A DNA stretch of 64,000 bases from assembly GCA_016287385.1 (NCBI GenBank), contig JAEEWM010000017.1:1-64000 (forward strand), in the 5' to 3' direction. A model generated the notes under the pieces. It was not told the origin of the DNA and did not search any database. It saw only the letters and a list, made by a program, of their open reading frames with translations. Positions within the stretch are counted from its first letter, which is position 1; every line of letters begins with the position of its first letter. This document shows, piece by piece, positions 42,791-51,040 of the stretch. The position numbers were made by a program, and so were the translations under genes. The stretch comes from Clostridiaceae bacterium (GTDB taxonomy: Bacteria > Bacillota > Clostridia > Oscillospirales > Acutalibacteraceae).

Positions 42791-44707
42791 ATGTCAGAAA
42801 AGAAAAAATTTTACATCACTACCGCTATCGCCTACACCTCGCGTAAGCCGCACATAGGCAACGCTTATGACGTGGTGCTCGCGGATATGATAGCGAGATA
42901 CAAGCGCCGTAACGGATATGACGTTTTCTTCATGACCGGTTCGGATGAGCACGGGCAGAAAATAGAAGAATACGCGCATAAAGCCGGTATGACACCAAAA
43001 GAATACGTAGACGGCGTATCAGGCGAAATCAAGAAGGTATGGAAAAGCCTCAACACAAGTTACGACAAGTTTATCCGTACGACCGACGCCGATCACGAAA
43101 AAGCCGTTCAGCACATTTTCAAAAAGCTTTACGACAAAGGCGATATTTACAAGGGCGCTTACGAGGGCAAATACTGTGTTCCCTGCGAATCGTTCTTTAC
43201 ATCCTCACAGCTTGTTGACGGCAAGTGTCCCGACTGCGGCAGCGAGGTTATAGACGCGAAAGAAGAAGCGTACTTCCTCAGACTTTCAAAGTATCAGGAC
43301 GCCCTTGTAAAATACTACGAGGAAAACCCCGATTTTATCAAGCCGGATTCCCGCAAGAACGAGATGATAAACAACTTTATAAAGCCCGGTCTTGCGGATC
43401 TGTGCGTTTCACGTTCGAGCTTCAAGTGGGGTATCCCCGTAACCTTTGACGAAGGTCACGTTATATACGTATGGATAGACGCGCTTTCAAACTATATCAC
43501 CGGTATCGGCTTCGATACCGACGGCAACGCCACAGAGCAGTACAAAAAACTGTGGCCGGCGGACCTGCACGTTATCGGCAAGGACATCGTGCGTTTCCAT
43601 ACTATTTACTGGCCTATTATCCTGCTTGCGCTCGGCGAGCCGCTGCCTAAACAGGTGCTCGGTCATCCGTGGGTGCTCGTAGGCGAAGACAAGATGTCCA
43701 AATCAAAAGGCAACGTGATTTACGCCGACGAATTGGCTGATATGTTCGGCGCGGATTCGGTAAGGTACTATCTGCTAAGCGAAATACCCTTTGCGCAGGA
43801 CGGCACTATCACTTACGAATCGTTTATAAACAAATACAACACCGACCTTGCAAATACGCTCGGAAATCTCGTAAACCGCACCGTAGCCATGGCGGGAAAA
43901 TATTTCGGCGGTACGGTTGATTCTCTCGGCAAAAGCGACGCGCTTGACAGCGAGCTTATATCCTTTGCCGCCGACACGGTAAAGAAATACACTGATAATA
44001 TGGAAACCTACCACAACGCGGACGCCGTGGCGGCGCTGATGTCGCTCGGCAGGCGTTCAAATAAGTATATTGACGAGACGGCGCCGTGGGTGCTTGCAAA
44101 AGACGACGCGGACCGTGACAGACTTAAAGCCGTGCTTTATAATCTGCTCGAATGTATCCGTATACTCGGCTCAGCGATTTACCCGATCATGCCCGAGTGT
44201 TCGGATAAGATTAAAGCGTTGCTCGGCACCGATAAAACGTCGCTCGAATTCGGCGCGGTAAAAACCTACACCGTGGGCGAGGCAACACCGCTCTTTGCAA
44301 GAATCGATACCGAAAAAGTGCTTGCCCAAATAGCCGAAAAGCAAAAAGCGCAGAGCGAGACCGCCCAAAACACGGTTAAACTCGAAGAAATATCAATAGA
44401 CGAATTTGCAAAGGTCGAGCTTCGCGCGGCGAAGGTCGTTGCCTGTGAGCCGATACCGAAAGCGAAAAAGCTGCTTAAACTTACCCTTGACGACGGAAGC
44501 GAAAAACCGCGCGTGGTAGCTTCGGGAATTGCCAAATTCTACTCACCGGAGGACCTTATAGGCAAAACCGTCATAGTTGTGGCGAATCTTAAACCCGCCA
44601 CACTTTGCGGCGTGGAGTCGAACGGTATGATACTTGCCGCCGACAGCGGCGACGAGGTAAAGGTCGTGTTTCTTGACGGCGTAGAGCCGGGCAGTAAAAT
44701 AAGATGA
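42791..44707 (+). CDS. metG: Methionyl-tRNA synthetase
   Basis: A 638-residue class I synthetase charging tRNA-Met. The HIGH-type motif is KPHIGNAYD, the zinc knuckle is CVPCESF with CPDCGSE, and the KMSKS motif is GEDKMSKSKGN. A C-terminal tRNA-binding (EMAP/Trbp111-like) domain begins near residue 540 (FAKVELRAAKVVACEPI), which helps dimer formation and tRNA binding. It overlaps tatD by 4 bases. Length is normal for the Firmicutes form. Confidence 0.97.
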   Translation: MSEKKKFYITTAIAYTSRKPHIGNAYDVVLADMIARYKRRNGYDVFFMTGSDEHGQKIEEYAHKAGMTPKEYVDGVSGEIKKVWKSLNTSYDKFIRTTDADHEKAVQHIFKKLYDKGDIYKGAYEGKYCVPCESFFTSSQLVDGKCPDCGSEVIDAKEEAYFLRLSKYQDALVKYYEENPDFIKPDSRKNEMINNFIKPGLADLCVSRSSFKWGIPVTFDEGHVIYVWIDALSNYITGIGFDTDGNATEQYKKLWPADLHVIGKDIVRFHTIYWPIILLALGEPLPKQVLGHPWVLVGEDKMSKSKGNVIYADELADMFGADSVRYYLLSEIPFAQDGTITYESFINKYNTDLANTLGNLVNRTVAMAGKYFGGTVDSLGKSDALDSELISFAADTVKKYTDNMETYHNADAVAALMSLGRRSNKYIDETAPWVLAKDDADRDRLKAVLYNLLECIRILGSAIYPIMPECSDKIKALLGTDKTSLEFGAVKTYTVGEATPLFARIDTEKVLAQIAEKQKAQSETAQNTVKLEEISIDEFAKVELRAAKVVACEPIPKAKKLLKLTLDDGSEKPRVVASGIAKFYSPEDLIGKTVIVVANLKPATLCGVESNGMILAADSGDEVKVVFLDGVEPGSKIR

Positions 44708-45489
44708 TATACCCGAAAGAGTTAAAGCTCGAAAAGAATCTTATAATCGACACTCACGCGCATTATGACGATAAGAAATTTGACGGTATAAGGGATGAAC
44801 TGCTCTTATCGCTTCACGAAAACGGAGTTAAAAAAATAATCACCTGCGCGGTAGACGGCGCCTCGGCAAAGGACGCGCTCGCGCTCGCCGATAAGTTTGA
44901 TTTCATTTACGCCGCGGTGGGAATACACCCCGAAAACCTCGAAAGCAAAACACCGCTTGACGAAATAAGAAAACTTGCCTCCCACAAAAAATGCGTGGCA
45001 ATCGGTGAAATCGGTCTGGATTATTACTACACCTCCGATAATAAAGATGAGCAGAAAAGGGTCTTCGAGAGTCAAATCATTTTGGCAAACGAGCTCGGTC
45101 TGCCGGTGATAGTGCATGACCGCGAGGCACATTCGGATACGCTCGAAATAATAAAAAAACACAGACCGAAGGGCGTGCTCCACTGCTTTTCGGGCAGTGC
45201 CGAAATGGCGGCTCAAATCGTTAAATACAGTATGTATATAGGTGTGGGCGGCGTTATCACCTTCAAAAACGCAAAAAAAATGCCTGCTGTGATAAGAGCC
45301 GTGCCGGAAGACCGGTTACTGCTTGAAACCGACTGTCCGTATTTGGCGCCCGAGCCGTACAGAGGAGCGCTTTGCCATTCCGGTTTTATAAAGCTTACGG
45401 CGGAGAAGACGGCGCAGATACTCGACACAACGCTTGAAGACGTGCTCACTTTTACCGCGCAAAACGCCGAAAAATTATTTGCCTTTTAG
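44704..45489 (+). CDS. tatD: TatD-family metal-dependent DNase
   Basis: A 261-residue TIM-barrel hydrolase. Metal ligands are in IIDTHAHYDD, GEIGLDYYY, VIVHDREAHSD, HCFSGS and LETDCPYLAP. TatD proteins are 3'-5' exonucleases linked to DNA repair and fragmentation. The metG-tatD pairing is conserved in Firmicutes. A terminator follows 7 bases after the stop. Confidence 0.94.
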   Translation: MIYPKELKLEKNLIIDTHAHYDDKKFDGIRDELLLSLHENGVKKIITCAVDGASAKDALALADKFDFIYAAVGIHPENLESKTPLDEIRKLASHKKCVAIGEIGLDYYYTSDNKDEQKRVFESQIILANELGLPVIVHDREAHSDTLEIIKKHRPKGVLHCFSGSAEMAAQIVKYSMYIGVGGVITFKNAKKMPAVIRAVPEDRLLLETDCPYLAPEPYRGALCHSGFIKLTAEKTAQILDTTLEDVLTFTAQNAEKLFAF

Positions 45490-45496
45490 AATATTA

Positions 45497-45539
45497 CCCC
45501 GCTTTTCACAGATAATACCTGTGAAAGCGGGGTGATTTT
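45497..45539 (+). terminator. Terminator of the rlmB-to-tatD operon
   Basis: A 14-bp stem with one bulged T (arms 45497-45511 and 45519-45532, 7-base loop) followed by TGATTTTT. The right arm (GGGG) and TGA after it also form the ribosome-binding site of the small ORF that follows. Confidence 0.88.
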
Positions 45540-45540
45540 T

Positions 45541-45639
45541 GTGGAAGATAAGAACAAGAAGAATAATGCCTCAAACAAAAAGGAAACAAACGAGCAGAAT
45601 AAAAACAGCAACAAGAAATCAGACATGGACTGCGACTAA
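45541..45639 (+). CDS. Possible 32-residue Lys/Asn-rich small protein
   Basis: GTG-started ORF of 32 codons, preceded by GGGGTGA at good distance and closed by TAA. The peptide is almost all Lys, Asn, Glu, Ser and Thr, ending SDMDCD. No membrane segment or signal is present. Its ribosome-binding site is the right arm of the terminator hairpin, so it could be expressed only from read-through transcripts or not at all. A strong hairpin follows 6 bases downstream. Similar tiny basic ORFs occur in clostridia, but I do not recognise this one. Confidence 0.4.
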   Translation: MEDKNKKNNASNKKETNEQNKNSNKKSDMDCD

Positions 45640-45645
45640 AAAGTG

Positions 45646-45676
45646 ACCGGTGCAATTCGTAATGAATTGCACCGGT
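45646..45676. terminator. Bidirectional terminator between the small ORF and the DtxR gene
   Basis: A perfect 13-bp stem (ACCGGTGCAATTC/GAATTGCACCGGT), 5-base loop. TATTTC follows on the + strand and CACTTTTT on the minus strand. Confidence 0.85.
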
Positions 45677-45681
45677 TATTT

Positions 45682-46053
45682 CTAATTGCTGTGTTCCTTC
45701 AAATGTTTCTTTATCGCACGAAAGGTTTTTTCACTTATATAGTGCTCTATCCTGCAAGCGTCGTCGCTGGCGGTTTTTTCATCAACGCCGAGGCTGATGA
45801 GCACCGCCGTAAGCGTGGTATGGCGCTCGTAAATATTTTTTGCGGACTTCGCGCCCTTTTCGGTAAGTTCAATATTGCCGGACGGATCAATGGTGATTAA
45901 CCCTTCCTCTTTAAGCAGTCCCATCGCCCTGCTTACAGAAGGCTTCGAAAAGCCCATATAAGCGCCTACGTCAATAGCTCTGACGCCGGACATTTTTTTT
46001 GAAAGAATATAAATTGTTTCAAGATACATTTCGCCTGATTCTTTTACTGCCAT
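45682..46053 (-). CDS. DtxR/MntR-family metal-dependent repressor
   Basis: A 123-residue regulator: winged helix-turn-helix (VRAIDVGAYMGFSKPSVSRAM, about 25-45) and the short metal-binding dimerization domain (DDACRIEHYIS). It lacks the SH3-like third domain, as MntR does. It faces the feo operon, whose promoter holds three GTTAG/CTAAC-type palindromes of the DtxR kind. An iron-sensing repressor of feoAB is therefore likely; a manganese role cannot be excluded. Confidence 0.88.
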   Translation of the reverse strand: MAVKESGEMYLETIYILSKKMSGVRAIDVGAYMGFSKPSVSRAMGLLKEEGLITIDPSGNIELTEKGAKSAKNIYERHTTLTAVLISLGVDEKTASDDACRIEHYISEKTFRAIKKHLKEHSN

Positions 46054-46130
46054 ACTCTCACCTCTATATAGTTAAGATTATCACATACCGCGATTTTTTG
46101 CAACATAAAAAAATTTTTTCAAAAAAATAC

Positions 46131-46224
46131 TTGACAAGTTAGCGCGCGCTAACTATAATATCATCAGGTAGGTTAGTTTCGGCTAACCGATTATTCGGAA
46201 GTTTCGGTTAGCACAGGGTAACCG
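46131..46224 (+). promoter_or_regulatory. feo promoter with three DtxR-type operator palindromes
   Basis: TTGACA (46131-46136), 17-base spacer, TATAAT (46154-46159). The spacer contains GTTAGCGCGCGCTAAC (46138-46153), a perfect 16-bp palindrome. Downstream lie GGTTAG-N6-CTAACC (46171-46188) and CGGTTA-N8-TAACCG (46205-46224). All resemble the DtxR/IdeR operator core. Metal-loaded repressor bound here would block RNA polymerase and then the early transcript. The upstream part of the gap (46054-46130) is A/T-rich and should hold the regulator's own promoter. Confidence 0.85.
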
Positions 46225-46239
46225 TATGGAGGTGATATT

Positions 46240-46452
46240 ATGATTCCCATTACGTTAGCCCCAATCGGTACTGAAATCATAATACGGCAAATAAGAGGAA
46301 ACGAGGAGGTGAAGCGTCACCTTGAAAGTCTCGGATTTGCCGTTGGCGGCAGAGTAACAATTATCAGTACGCTTGCCGGAAGTATTATCTTAAAGGTAAA
46401 AGAATCCAGAGTTGCCATAGGCAAAGATATGGCAATGAAGATTTTTGTATAA
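46240..46452 (+). CDS. feoA: FeoA-family SH3-like protein, copy 1
   Basis: A 70-residue FeoA: VKRHLESLGFAVGGRVTII is the typical core. FeoA-type SH3 proteins bind FeoB and aid ferrous iron uptake. The ATG follows GGAGGTGATATT. First gene of the operon behind the DtxR-type operators. Confidence 0.92.
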   Translation: MIPITLAPIGTEIIIRQIRGNEEVKRHLESLGFAVGGRVTIISTLAGSIILKVKESRVAIGKDMAMKIFV

Positions 46453-46467
46453 AAGGAGTTGAAGTAA

Positions 46468-46689
46468 GTGAACACGTTAAGACAGGCGAAAATAGGTCAG
46501 ACCGTGAAGGTTAAAAAACTGCACGGCGAAGGAGCGGTTAAACGCAGGATTATGGATATGGGTATCACCAAGGGCGTTGATATCTATATCCGCAAGGTGG
46601 CGCCGCTCGGCGACCCCGTGGAAATCACGGTAAGAAACTATGAATTGTCAATCAGAAAAGCCGACGCCGAAATGATTGAAATCGAGTGA
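46468..46689 (+). CDS. feoA: FeoA-family SH3-like protein, copy 2
   Basis: A 73-residue paralog starting with GTG after AAAGGAG. VKRRIMDMGITKGVDIYI and PLGDPVEITVRNYELSIR are the classical FeoA signature, closer to consensus than copy 1. Tandem feoA genes before feoB are common in clostridia and may form a heteromeric complex with FeoB. Confidence 0.94.
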   Translation: MNTLRQAKIGQTVKVKKLHGEGAVKRRIMDMGITKGVDIYIRKVAPLGDPVEITVRNYELSIRKADAEMIEIE

Positions 46690-46699
46690 GGTATCAAAA

Positions 46700-49198
46700 A
46701 TGGACAAAAAAATCAAAATAGCCCTCGCGGGCAACCCGAACAGCGGTAAAACAACTCTGTTTAACGCGCTTACCGGCTCAAATCAGTTTGTGGGCAACTG
46801 GCCGGGCGTTACGGTCGAGAAAAAAGAAGGAAAGCTCAAAAAGCGAAGCGATGTTACGGTAACCGATTTGCCGGGCATATACTCCCTCTCCCCCTATACT
46901 CTTGAAGAAGTCGTTGCGAGAAACTATCTGATAAACGAATGCCCCGACGTAATACTCAATATTGTTGACGGCACCAATCTTGAAAGAAACCTTTATCTTA
47001 CAACACAGCTGACCGAGCTCGGGATACCGGTCGTAGTCGCCGTTAATATGATAGATATCGTGCGTAAAAACGGCGATAAAATCGATATCGCGGAATTATC
47101 GCACAGACTCGGGTGCAAGGTGCTTGAGATATCCGCGCTTAAGGGCACCGGCGTAAATGAAGCGGCAAACGCGGCTGTCGAGGCGGCACACGGCGGAGCT
47201 GCTACTTTGCAGCACACCTTCTGCGGAACCGTTGAGCACGCGCTCGCGCATATTGAAGAAGCGCTCTTACACGATATGCCGGAGCAAAAACAGCGCTGGT
47301 ATTCAATAAAGATTTTCGAGCGCGACGAAAAGGTGCTTGAAAGTCTGAACGTACCCGCCGATAAACTGGCGCACATCGAGGACGACATCAAAGCGGCGGA
47401 AAAAGAGCTTGACGACGATTCCGAAAGCATTATCACAAACGAAAGATATCTGTACATAGCCACGGTCATCAAGGCGTGCTATAAAAAGAAAAACGCCGGC
47501 AAGCTTTCACGGTCTGATAAAATCGATAAGGTGGTAACCAACCGCTGGCTCGGGCTTCCGATATTTGCGGCGGTCATATTCCTTGTTTACTTCATAGCTA
47601 TGGTATGGATAGGTACTCCGATGACCGATTGGACAAACGATAATCTTTTCGGCGACGGTTTTCACCTTTTCGGCATAGGTTCGGCACAGGCACAAGAGGA
47701 CGCCGACGATTACGCGGCGGCGACAAACGCGCTGTCTGCTTACGGCTTTGAGTTTGACGCCGAGGAAGAAAACTTTGACGCCGACGCGCTGAGCGCCGAG
47801 ATAAAAAATTACGAAACCGATAAATCATCGGCACAAGTCGAAGTTACCGACGAAGAAACACTCGAGGTGTCGGAGTTAACGGTATACTATGATAAGATAC
47901 CCGACAACGCGGATGAAGAAGAAACCAACGCCATGACCTTCAAAGACGCGGCAAAATACTTCGCCGAAAACGGCTTTGAAGAACCCGACCCCGCAAGTCA
48001 CGGCGTTTTTGTACCGAGTATTCCCGATTTGGTCGGAAAAGGTCTTGAAAAAGCGGGCGCGGCAGACTGGCTTTCCGGTCTTATAAACGACGGCATTGTC
48101 GCCGGAGTAGGCGCCGTACTCGGTTTTGTTCCGCAAATGCTCGTACTTTTCTTACTGCTCGCCTTCCTTGAAGCGTGCGGCTATATGGCGAGAATCGCAT
48201 TCGTGCTTGACCGCGTTTTCAGGAAATTCGGACTTTCGGGCAAATCCTTCATACCCATGCTCGTCGGAGTAGGCTGCGGCGTTCCCGGCATTATGGCGAG
48301 CCGCACCATTGAAAACGAGCGTGACCGGCGTATGACTATAATGACTACCACCTTTATCCCCTGCGGCGCCAAGGTTCCGTTTATTTCAATGATAGCGGGC
48401 GCTATATTCGGCGGCTCGGCACTGGTGGCGACAAGCGCGTACTTCATAGGCATGGCGGCAATTATAGTTTCTGGCGTTATGCTTAAAAAGACAAAGATGT
48501 TCTCCGGCGACCCCGCACCGTTTGTTATGGAGCTTCCCGCGTATCATATGCCGACTCTCGGCAACGTTTTACGCTCAATGTGGGAGCGCGGCTGGTCATT
48601 TATTAAAAAGGCGGGCACAATAATACTTCTCTCGACAATAGTTGTATGGTTCACATCAAACTTCGGCTTTGCAAACGGCGGCTTCGGTATGCTCGGCGAG
48701 GATGAGCTGGAATATTCAATACTTGCAAAAATCGGCTCATGTATCGCCTGGATATTTACACCTCTCGGCTGGGGCAACTGGCAGGCGACCGTCGCTTCCA
48801 TAACCGGCCTTGTGGCGAAGGAAAACATCGTCGGCACCATGGGTATACTTTACAGCAGCGAGGGTTCCACCGTATGGCAGGCGTTAGGCGACGCGTTTAC
48901 CGGCGTAACCGGATTCTCGTTCCTTGTGTTCAACCTGCTGTGCGCCCCCTGCTTCGCGGCTATCGGCGCTATCAAGCGCGAGATGAACAGCGCAAAGTGG
49001 ACCTGGTTCGCAATAGGATATCAATGCGGTTTTGCCTATGTAATCGCGCTTATGATAAATCAGTTCGGCAATATATTCGTAGGCAAGACAAACGCTGTCG
49101 GACTCATCTTTGCGGCAGCGCTGCTTGCGGGCATGATATATATGCTCTTCTTCAAAAAATACAGTGAATCCGTAAGATTGAGCAAAAAAATCCGTTGA
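46700..49198 (+). CDS. feoB: Ferrous iron transporter FeoB
   Basis: An 832-residue inner-membrane Fe(II) transporter. The G domain has P-loop AGNPNSGKTTLFN, DLPGIYSLSPYT and VNMIDI. Membrane helices begin near residue 285; GVGCGVPGIMASR and FIPCGAKVPF are the Gate motifs with the conserved cysteines. Between the first helix and the next membrane region lies an acidic stretch of about 120 residues (322-442) rich in Asp, Glu and Ala, unlike the short loop of E. coli FeoB. The ATG at 46700 follows GAGG; an upstream in-frame start has no site. The start lies 10 bases after the second feoA stop. Confidence 0.96.
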   Translation: MDKKIKIALAGNPNSGKTTLFNALTGSNQFVGNWPGVTVEKKEGKLKKRSDVTVTDLPGIYSLSPYTLEEVVARNYLINECPDVILNIVDGTNLERNLYLTTQLTELGIPVVVAVNMIDIVRKNGDKIDIAELSHRLGCKVLEISALKGTGVNEAANAAVEAAHGGAATLQHTFCGTVEHALAHIEEALLHDMPEQKQRWYSIKIFERDEKVLESLNVPADKLAHIEDDIKAAEKELDDDSESIITNERYLYIATVIKACYKKKNAGKLSRSDKIDKVVTNRWLGLPIFAAVIFLVYFIAMVWIGTPMTDWTNDNLFGDGFHLFGIGSAQAQEDADDYAAATNALSAYGFEFDAEEENFDADALSAEIKNYETDKSSAQVEVTDEETLEVSELTVYYDKIPDNADEEETNAMTFKDAAKYFAENGFEEPDPASHGVFVPSIPDLVGKGLEKAGAADWLSGLINDGIVAGVGAVLGFVPQMLVLFLLLAFLEACGYMARIAFVLDRVFRKFGLSGKSFIPMLVGVGCGVPGIMASRTIENERDRRMTIMTTTFIPCGAKVPFISMIAGAIFGGSALVATSAYFIGMAAIIVSGVMLKKTKMFSGDPAPFVMELPAYHMPTLGNVLRSMWERGWSFIKKAGTIILLSTIVVWFTSNFGFANGGFGMLGEDELEYSILAKIGSCIAWIFTPLGWGNWQATVASITGLVAKENIVGTMGILYSSEGSTVWQALGDAFTGVTGFSFLVFNLLCAPCFAAIGAIKREMNSAKWTWFAIGYQCGFAYVIALMINQFGNIFVGKTNAVGLIFAAALLAGMIYMLFFKKYSESVRLSKKIR

Positions 49199-49208
49199 GG
49201 CGATATAT

Positions 49209-49379
49209 ATGTTTGAATGGCTGATAAACAATATAGGTTCTATCCTTATCATCATCCTGCTTGCAGCGGTCATAGCCGCCGTAATATTCAAAATGGTATC
49301 CGACAAAAAAAGCGGCAAATCAGGCTGCGGCTGCGGTTGTGAACACTGCGCGATGAAGGGCGAATGCCACAGGAAATGA
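49209..49379 (+). CDS. FeoB-associated Cys-rich membrane protein
   Basis: A 56-residue protein 10 bases after feoB. An N-terminal membrane helix (residues 4-28) is followed by SDKKSGKSGCGCGCEHCAMK and GECHRK, with five cysteines and two histidines. This matches the small Cys-rich membrane proteins found after feoB in clostridia (sometimes grouped with FeoC). GAGGCG precedes the ATG. A role in FeoB stability or iron handling is inferred from position only. Confidence 0.88.
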   Translation: MFEWLINNIGSILIIILLAAVIAAVIFKMVSDKKSGKSGCGCGCEHCAMKGECHRK

Positions 49380-49394
49380 TACATAAGACGGCAC

Positions 49395-49432
49395 AAAAAA
49401 GCCGGAGACTTTCAGGAGCCTCCGGCTTTTTT
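49395..49432. terminator. Bidirectional terminator between feo and the acyltransferase operon
   Basis: Stem AAAAAAGCCGGAG/CTCCGGCTTTTTT with a 12-base loop, U-rich on both strands; it overlaps the 3' end of the convergent acyltransferase gene. Confidence 0.92.
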
Positions 49433-50173
49433 ATATTCAATATAATCGTAATTGCTCGTCTTTGCGGCGGCAAGCATGGCGTTATATACCTTTTCGTGGA
49501 GATAACCCGCTTTTTGCCTAACCGTTTCACCCTCGGGATAAAACGGCCCGTCTATCACCGCTTCCATGACCGGTCTTTTGAAAAACTTTGATTTTTTATA
49601 GGTCGTCGTCATCGAAAAAACCGGCATATTGAGCTTTGCGGGAAATTTGAACGAGGTATCGGGAAACGGTCTGATACCCGTATAATAGTCCCAGACGTGC
49701 GCCTCGGGAAAAATAACTATCGGATGGTTTGCTTGCGCCCGCGTCTTTATCGCCGCTTCAAGATTTTTCATACCCGAAAGCGAAGGTATTATCGGAAGCG
49801 CGCCCAGCGGTCTTAAAATCCTGCCTATCACGGGTATTCCGTAATTAGCCGTGGACGCTATCGTATAAATACGGCGCGGCGACGCGGCAAGCGCCGGGGC
49901 GAAGACATCGCCGAAGCTTTGCGTATGGTTGCCGTAAATAAAAAAGCCGCCTTTTACACTTTTGAATTTGCTCCTGCCGCGAAAGCGCAAATGCAGAAAC
50001 AATCGGAGATATATCCCCGCCGCCGTTACAAGGGTACCGTAAACAACTGCGGACCAGATTCTGAACAAAAAGCCGGTTTTAATATACTTATATGAATCCG
50101 GCAGTGTGAAATCCTGCTTTTTACTGACCGAAAAATCATCGGTAAATCCGTTATAATATCTTACCTTTTTCAT
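49412..50173 (-). CDS. PlsC-like acyltransferase, membrane-associated
   Basis: A 253-residue protein with a membrane helix near 33-55 and the acyltransferase block YGNHTQSFGDVF. The usual HX4D motif appears here as H-X5-D (H..SFGD). FPEAHVWDYYTG replaces the EGTRS block, and GVPVIGR-like elements (YGIPVIGRILRPLGALPI) follow the family pattern. It probably acylates a lipid or glycolipid. It is the last gene of the GT8-GT8-PlsC-PlsC operon, directly abutting the other acyltransferase. Confidence 0.8.
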   Translation of the reverse strand: MKKVRYYNGFTDDFSVSKKQDFTLPDSYKYIKTGFLFRIWSAVVYGTLVTAAGIYLRLFLHLRFRGRSKFKSVKGGFFIYGNHTQSFGDVFAPALAASPRRIYTIASTANYGIPVIGRILRPLGALPIIPSLSGMKNLEAAIKTRAQANHPIVIFPEAHVWDYYTGIRPFPDTSFKFPAKLNMPVFSMTTTYKKSKFFKRPVMEAVIDGPFYPEGETVRQKAGYLHEKVYNAMLAAAKTSNYDYIEYKKAGGS

Positions 50174-51040
50174 TTATTCCGCCTTTAAGCCCGCTATATC
50201 GTCGGGGGTAAACGTATAAGTAAGCTTTTTGCCGTAAACCGATTCGTAACATTCTTTTTTAAGGCGGTAATCCTCGTTTGCCATTGCCTCGGTGTTATCC
50301 TTCGGCGTTTTTTTTGCGTCGGGATAAAGCACGCCGAGAACGTGAAGCTTAAAGCGTACCTTGTTGAATTTTCCGCTTTTGCCGTCGGAAACCCCGGTAT
50401 CGATCATCTGGACAAAGCAGGATATTACCGGCACGCCGAGCTTTGAGGCATAAAAGTATGCACCCGCCTTGGGCGGACGCGGTTTACGGTAATTGAACCA
50501 CATTTCCTGCTCCGGATAAAGCAGTACGGTCTCCCCTTTAAGAATAAGCTTTTCTTTTAGTATAGAGAGAAAATCACGCGCAAGATACCTCGGCTGTATG
50601 CTTATCGGTATAGTGTCGGCGTAGTTCATAAGAAAGCCGATAGGTCCGCTCATCGCAAAATTTGAATCCTGACAGATTATATTCAGTTTTTTTCTGCCGA
50701 TTTTACGGTTAAGATATCTTATTATCGTATTTTCAAGCGGGGAAAAATGATTGCTCGTTATTATAGCGCCGCCTAAATTCTTCGGTATTTTCTCAATGCC
50801 CGTTATCTCGGTATCCCTGTTTATGGCGCGCATGGCGATGTCGGCAAAGCCGCACGCCAGCCGCGCCTTTACCCTGAAACCGATTTTAAGACGGTTTTCA
50901 ATATATGCGTCGGTTATTGCGCGGCTCTCCTCGGGCGTCAGCACCGGGTCGTTTACTTCTACCTTGTTATAAAATTCTCCGCTTTCGGCGGAATGCTTTA
51001 TATTCTCAATTACCTGCAATCGTGTCTCTTCTGAAATCAT
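50174..51040 (-). CDS. Lysophospholipid acyltransferase-family protein
   Basis: A 288-residue acyltransferase. SNHFSPLENTII gives an HX4E catalytic motif, and YPEQEMWFNYRKPRPPK and LGVPVISCFVQM mark the later blocks. No obvious membrane helix is present, so it may be peripheral. It overlaps the upstream GT8 gene by 4 bases. With the adjacent acyltransferase and two glycosyltransferases it probably makes or decorates a glycolipid or surface polymer. Confidence 0.82.
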   Translation of the reverse strand: MISEETRLQVIENIKHSAESGEFYNKVEVNDPVLTPEESRAITDAYIENRLKIGFRVKARLACGFADIAMRAINRDTEITGIEKIPKNLGGAIITSNHFSPLENTIIRYLNRKIGRKKLNIICQDSNFAMSGPIGFLMNYADTIPISIQPRYLARDFLSILKEKLILKGETVLLYPEQEMWFNYRKPRPPKAGAYFYASKLGVPVISCFVQMIDTGVSDGKSGKFNKVRFKLHVLGVLYPDAKKTPKDNTEAMANEDYRLKKECYESVYGKKLTYTFTPDDIAGLKAE

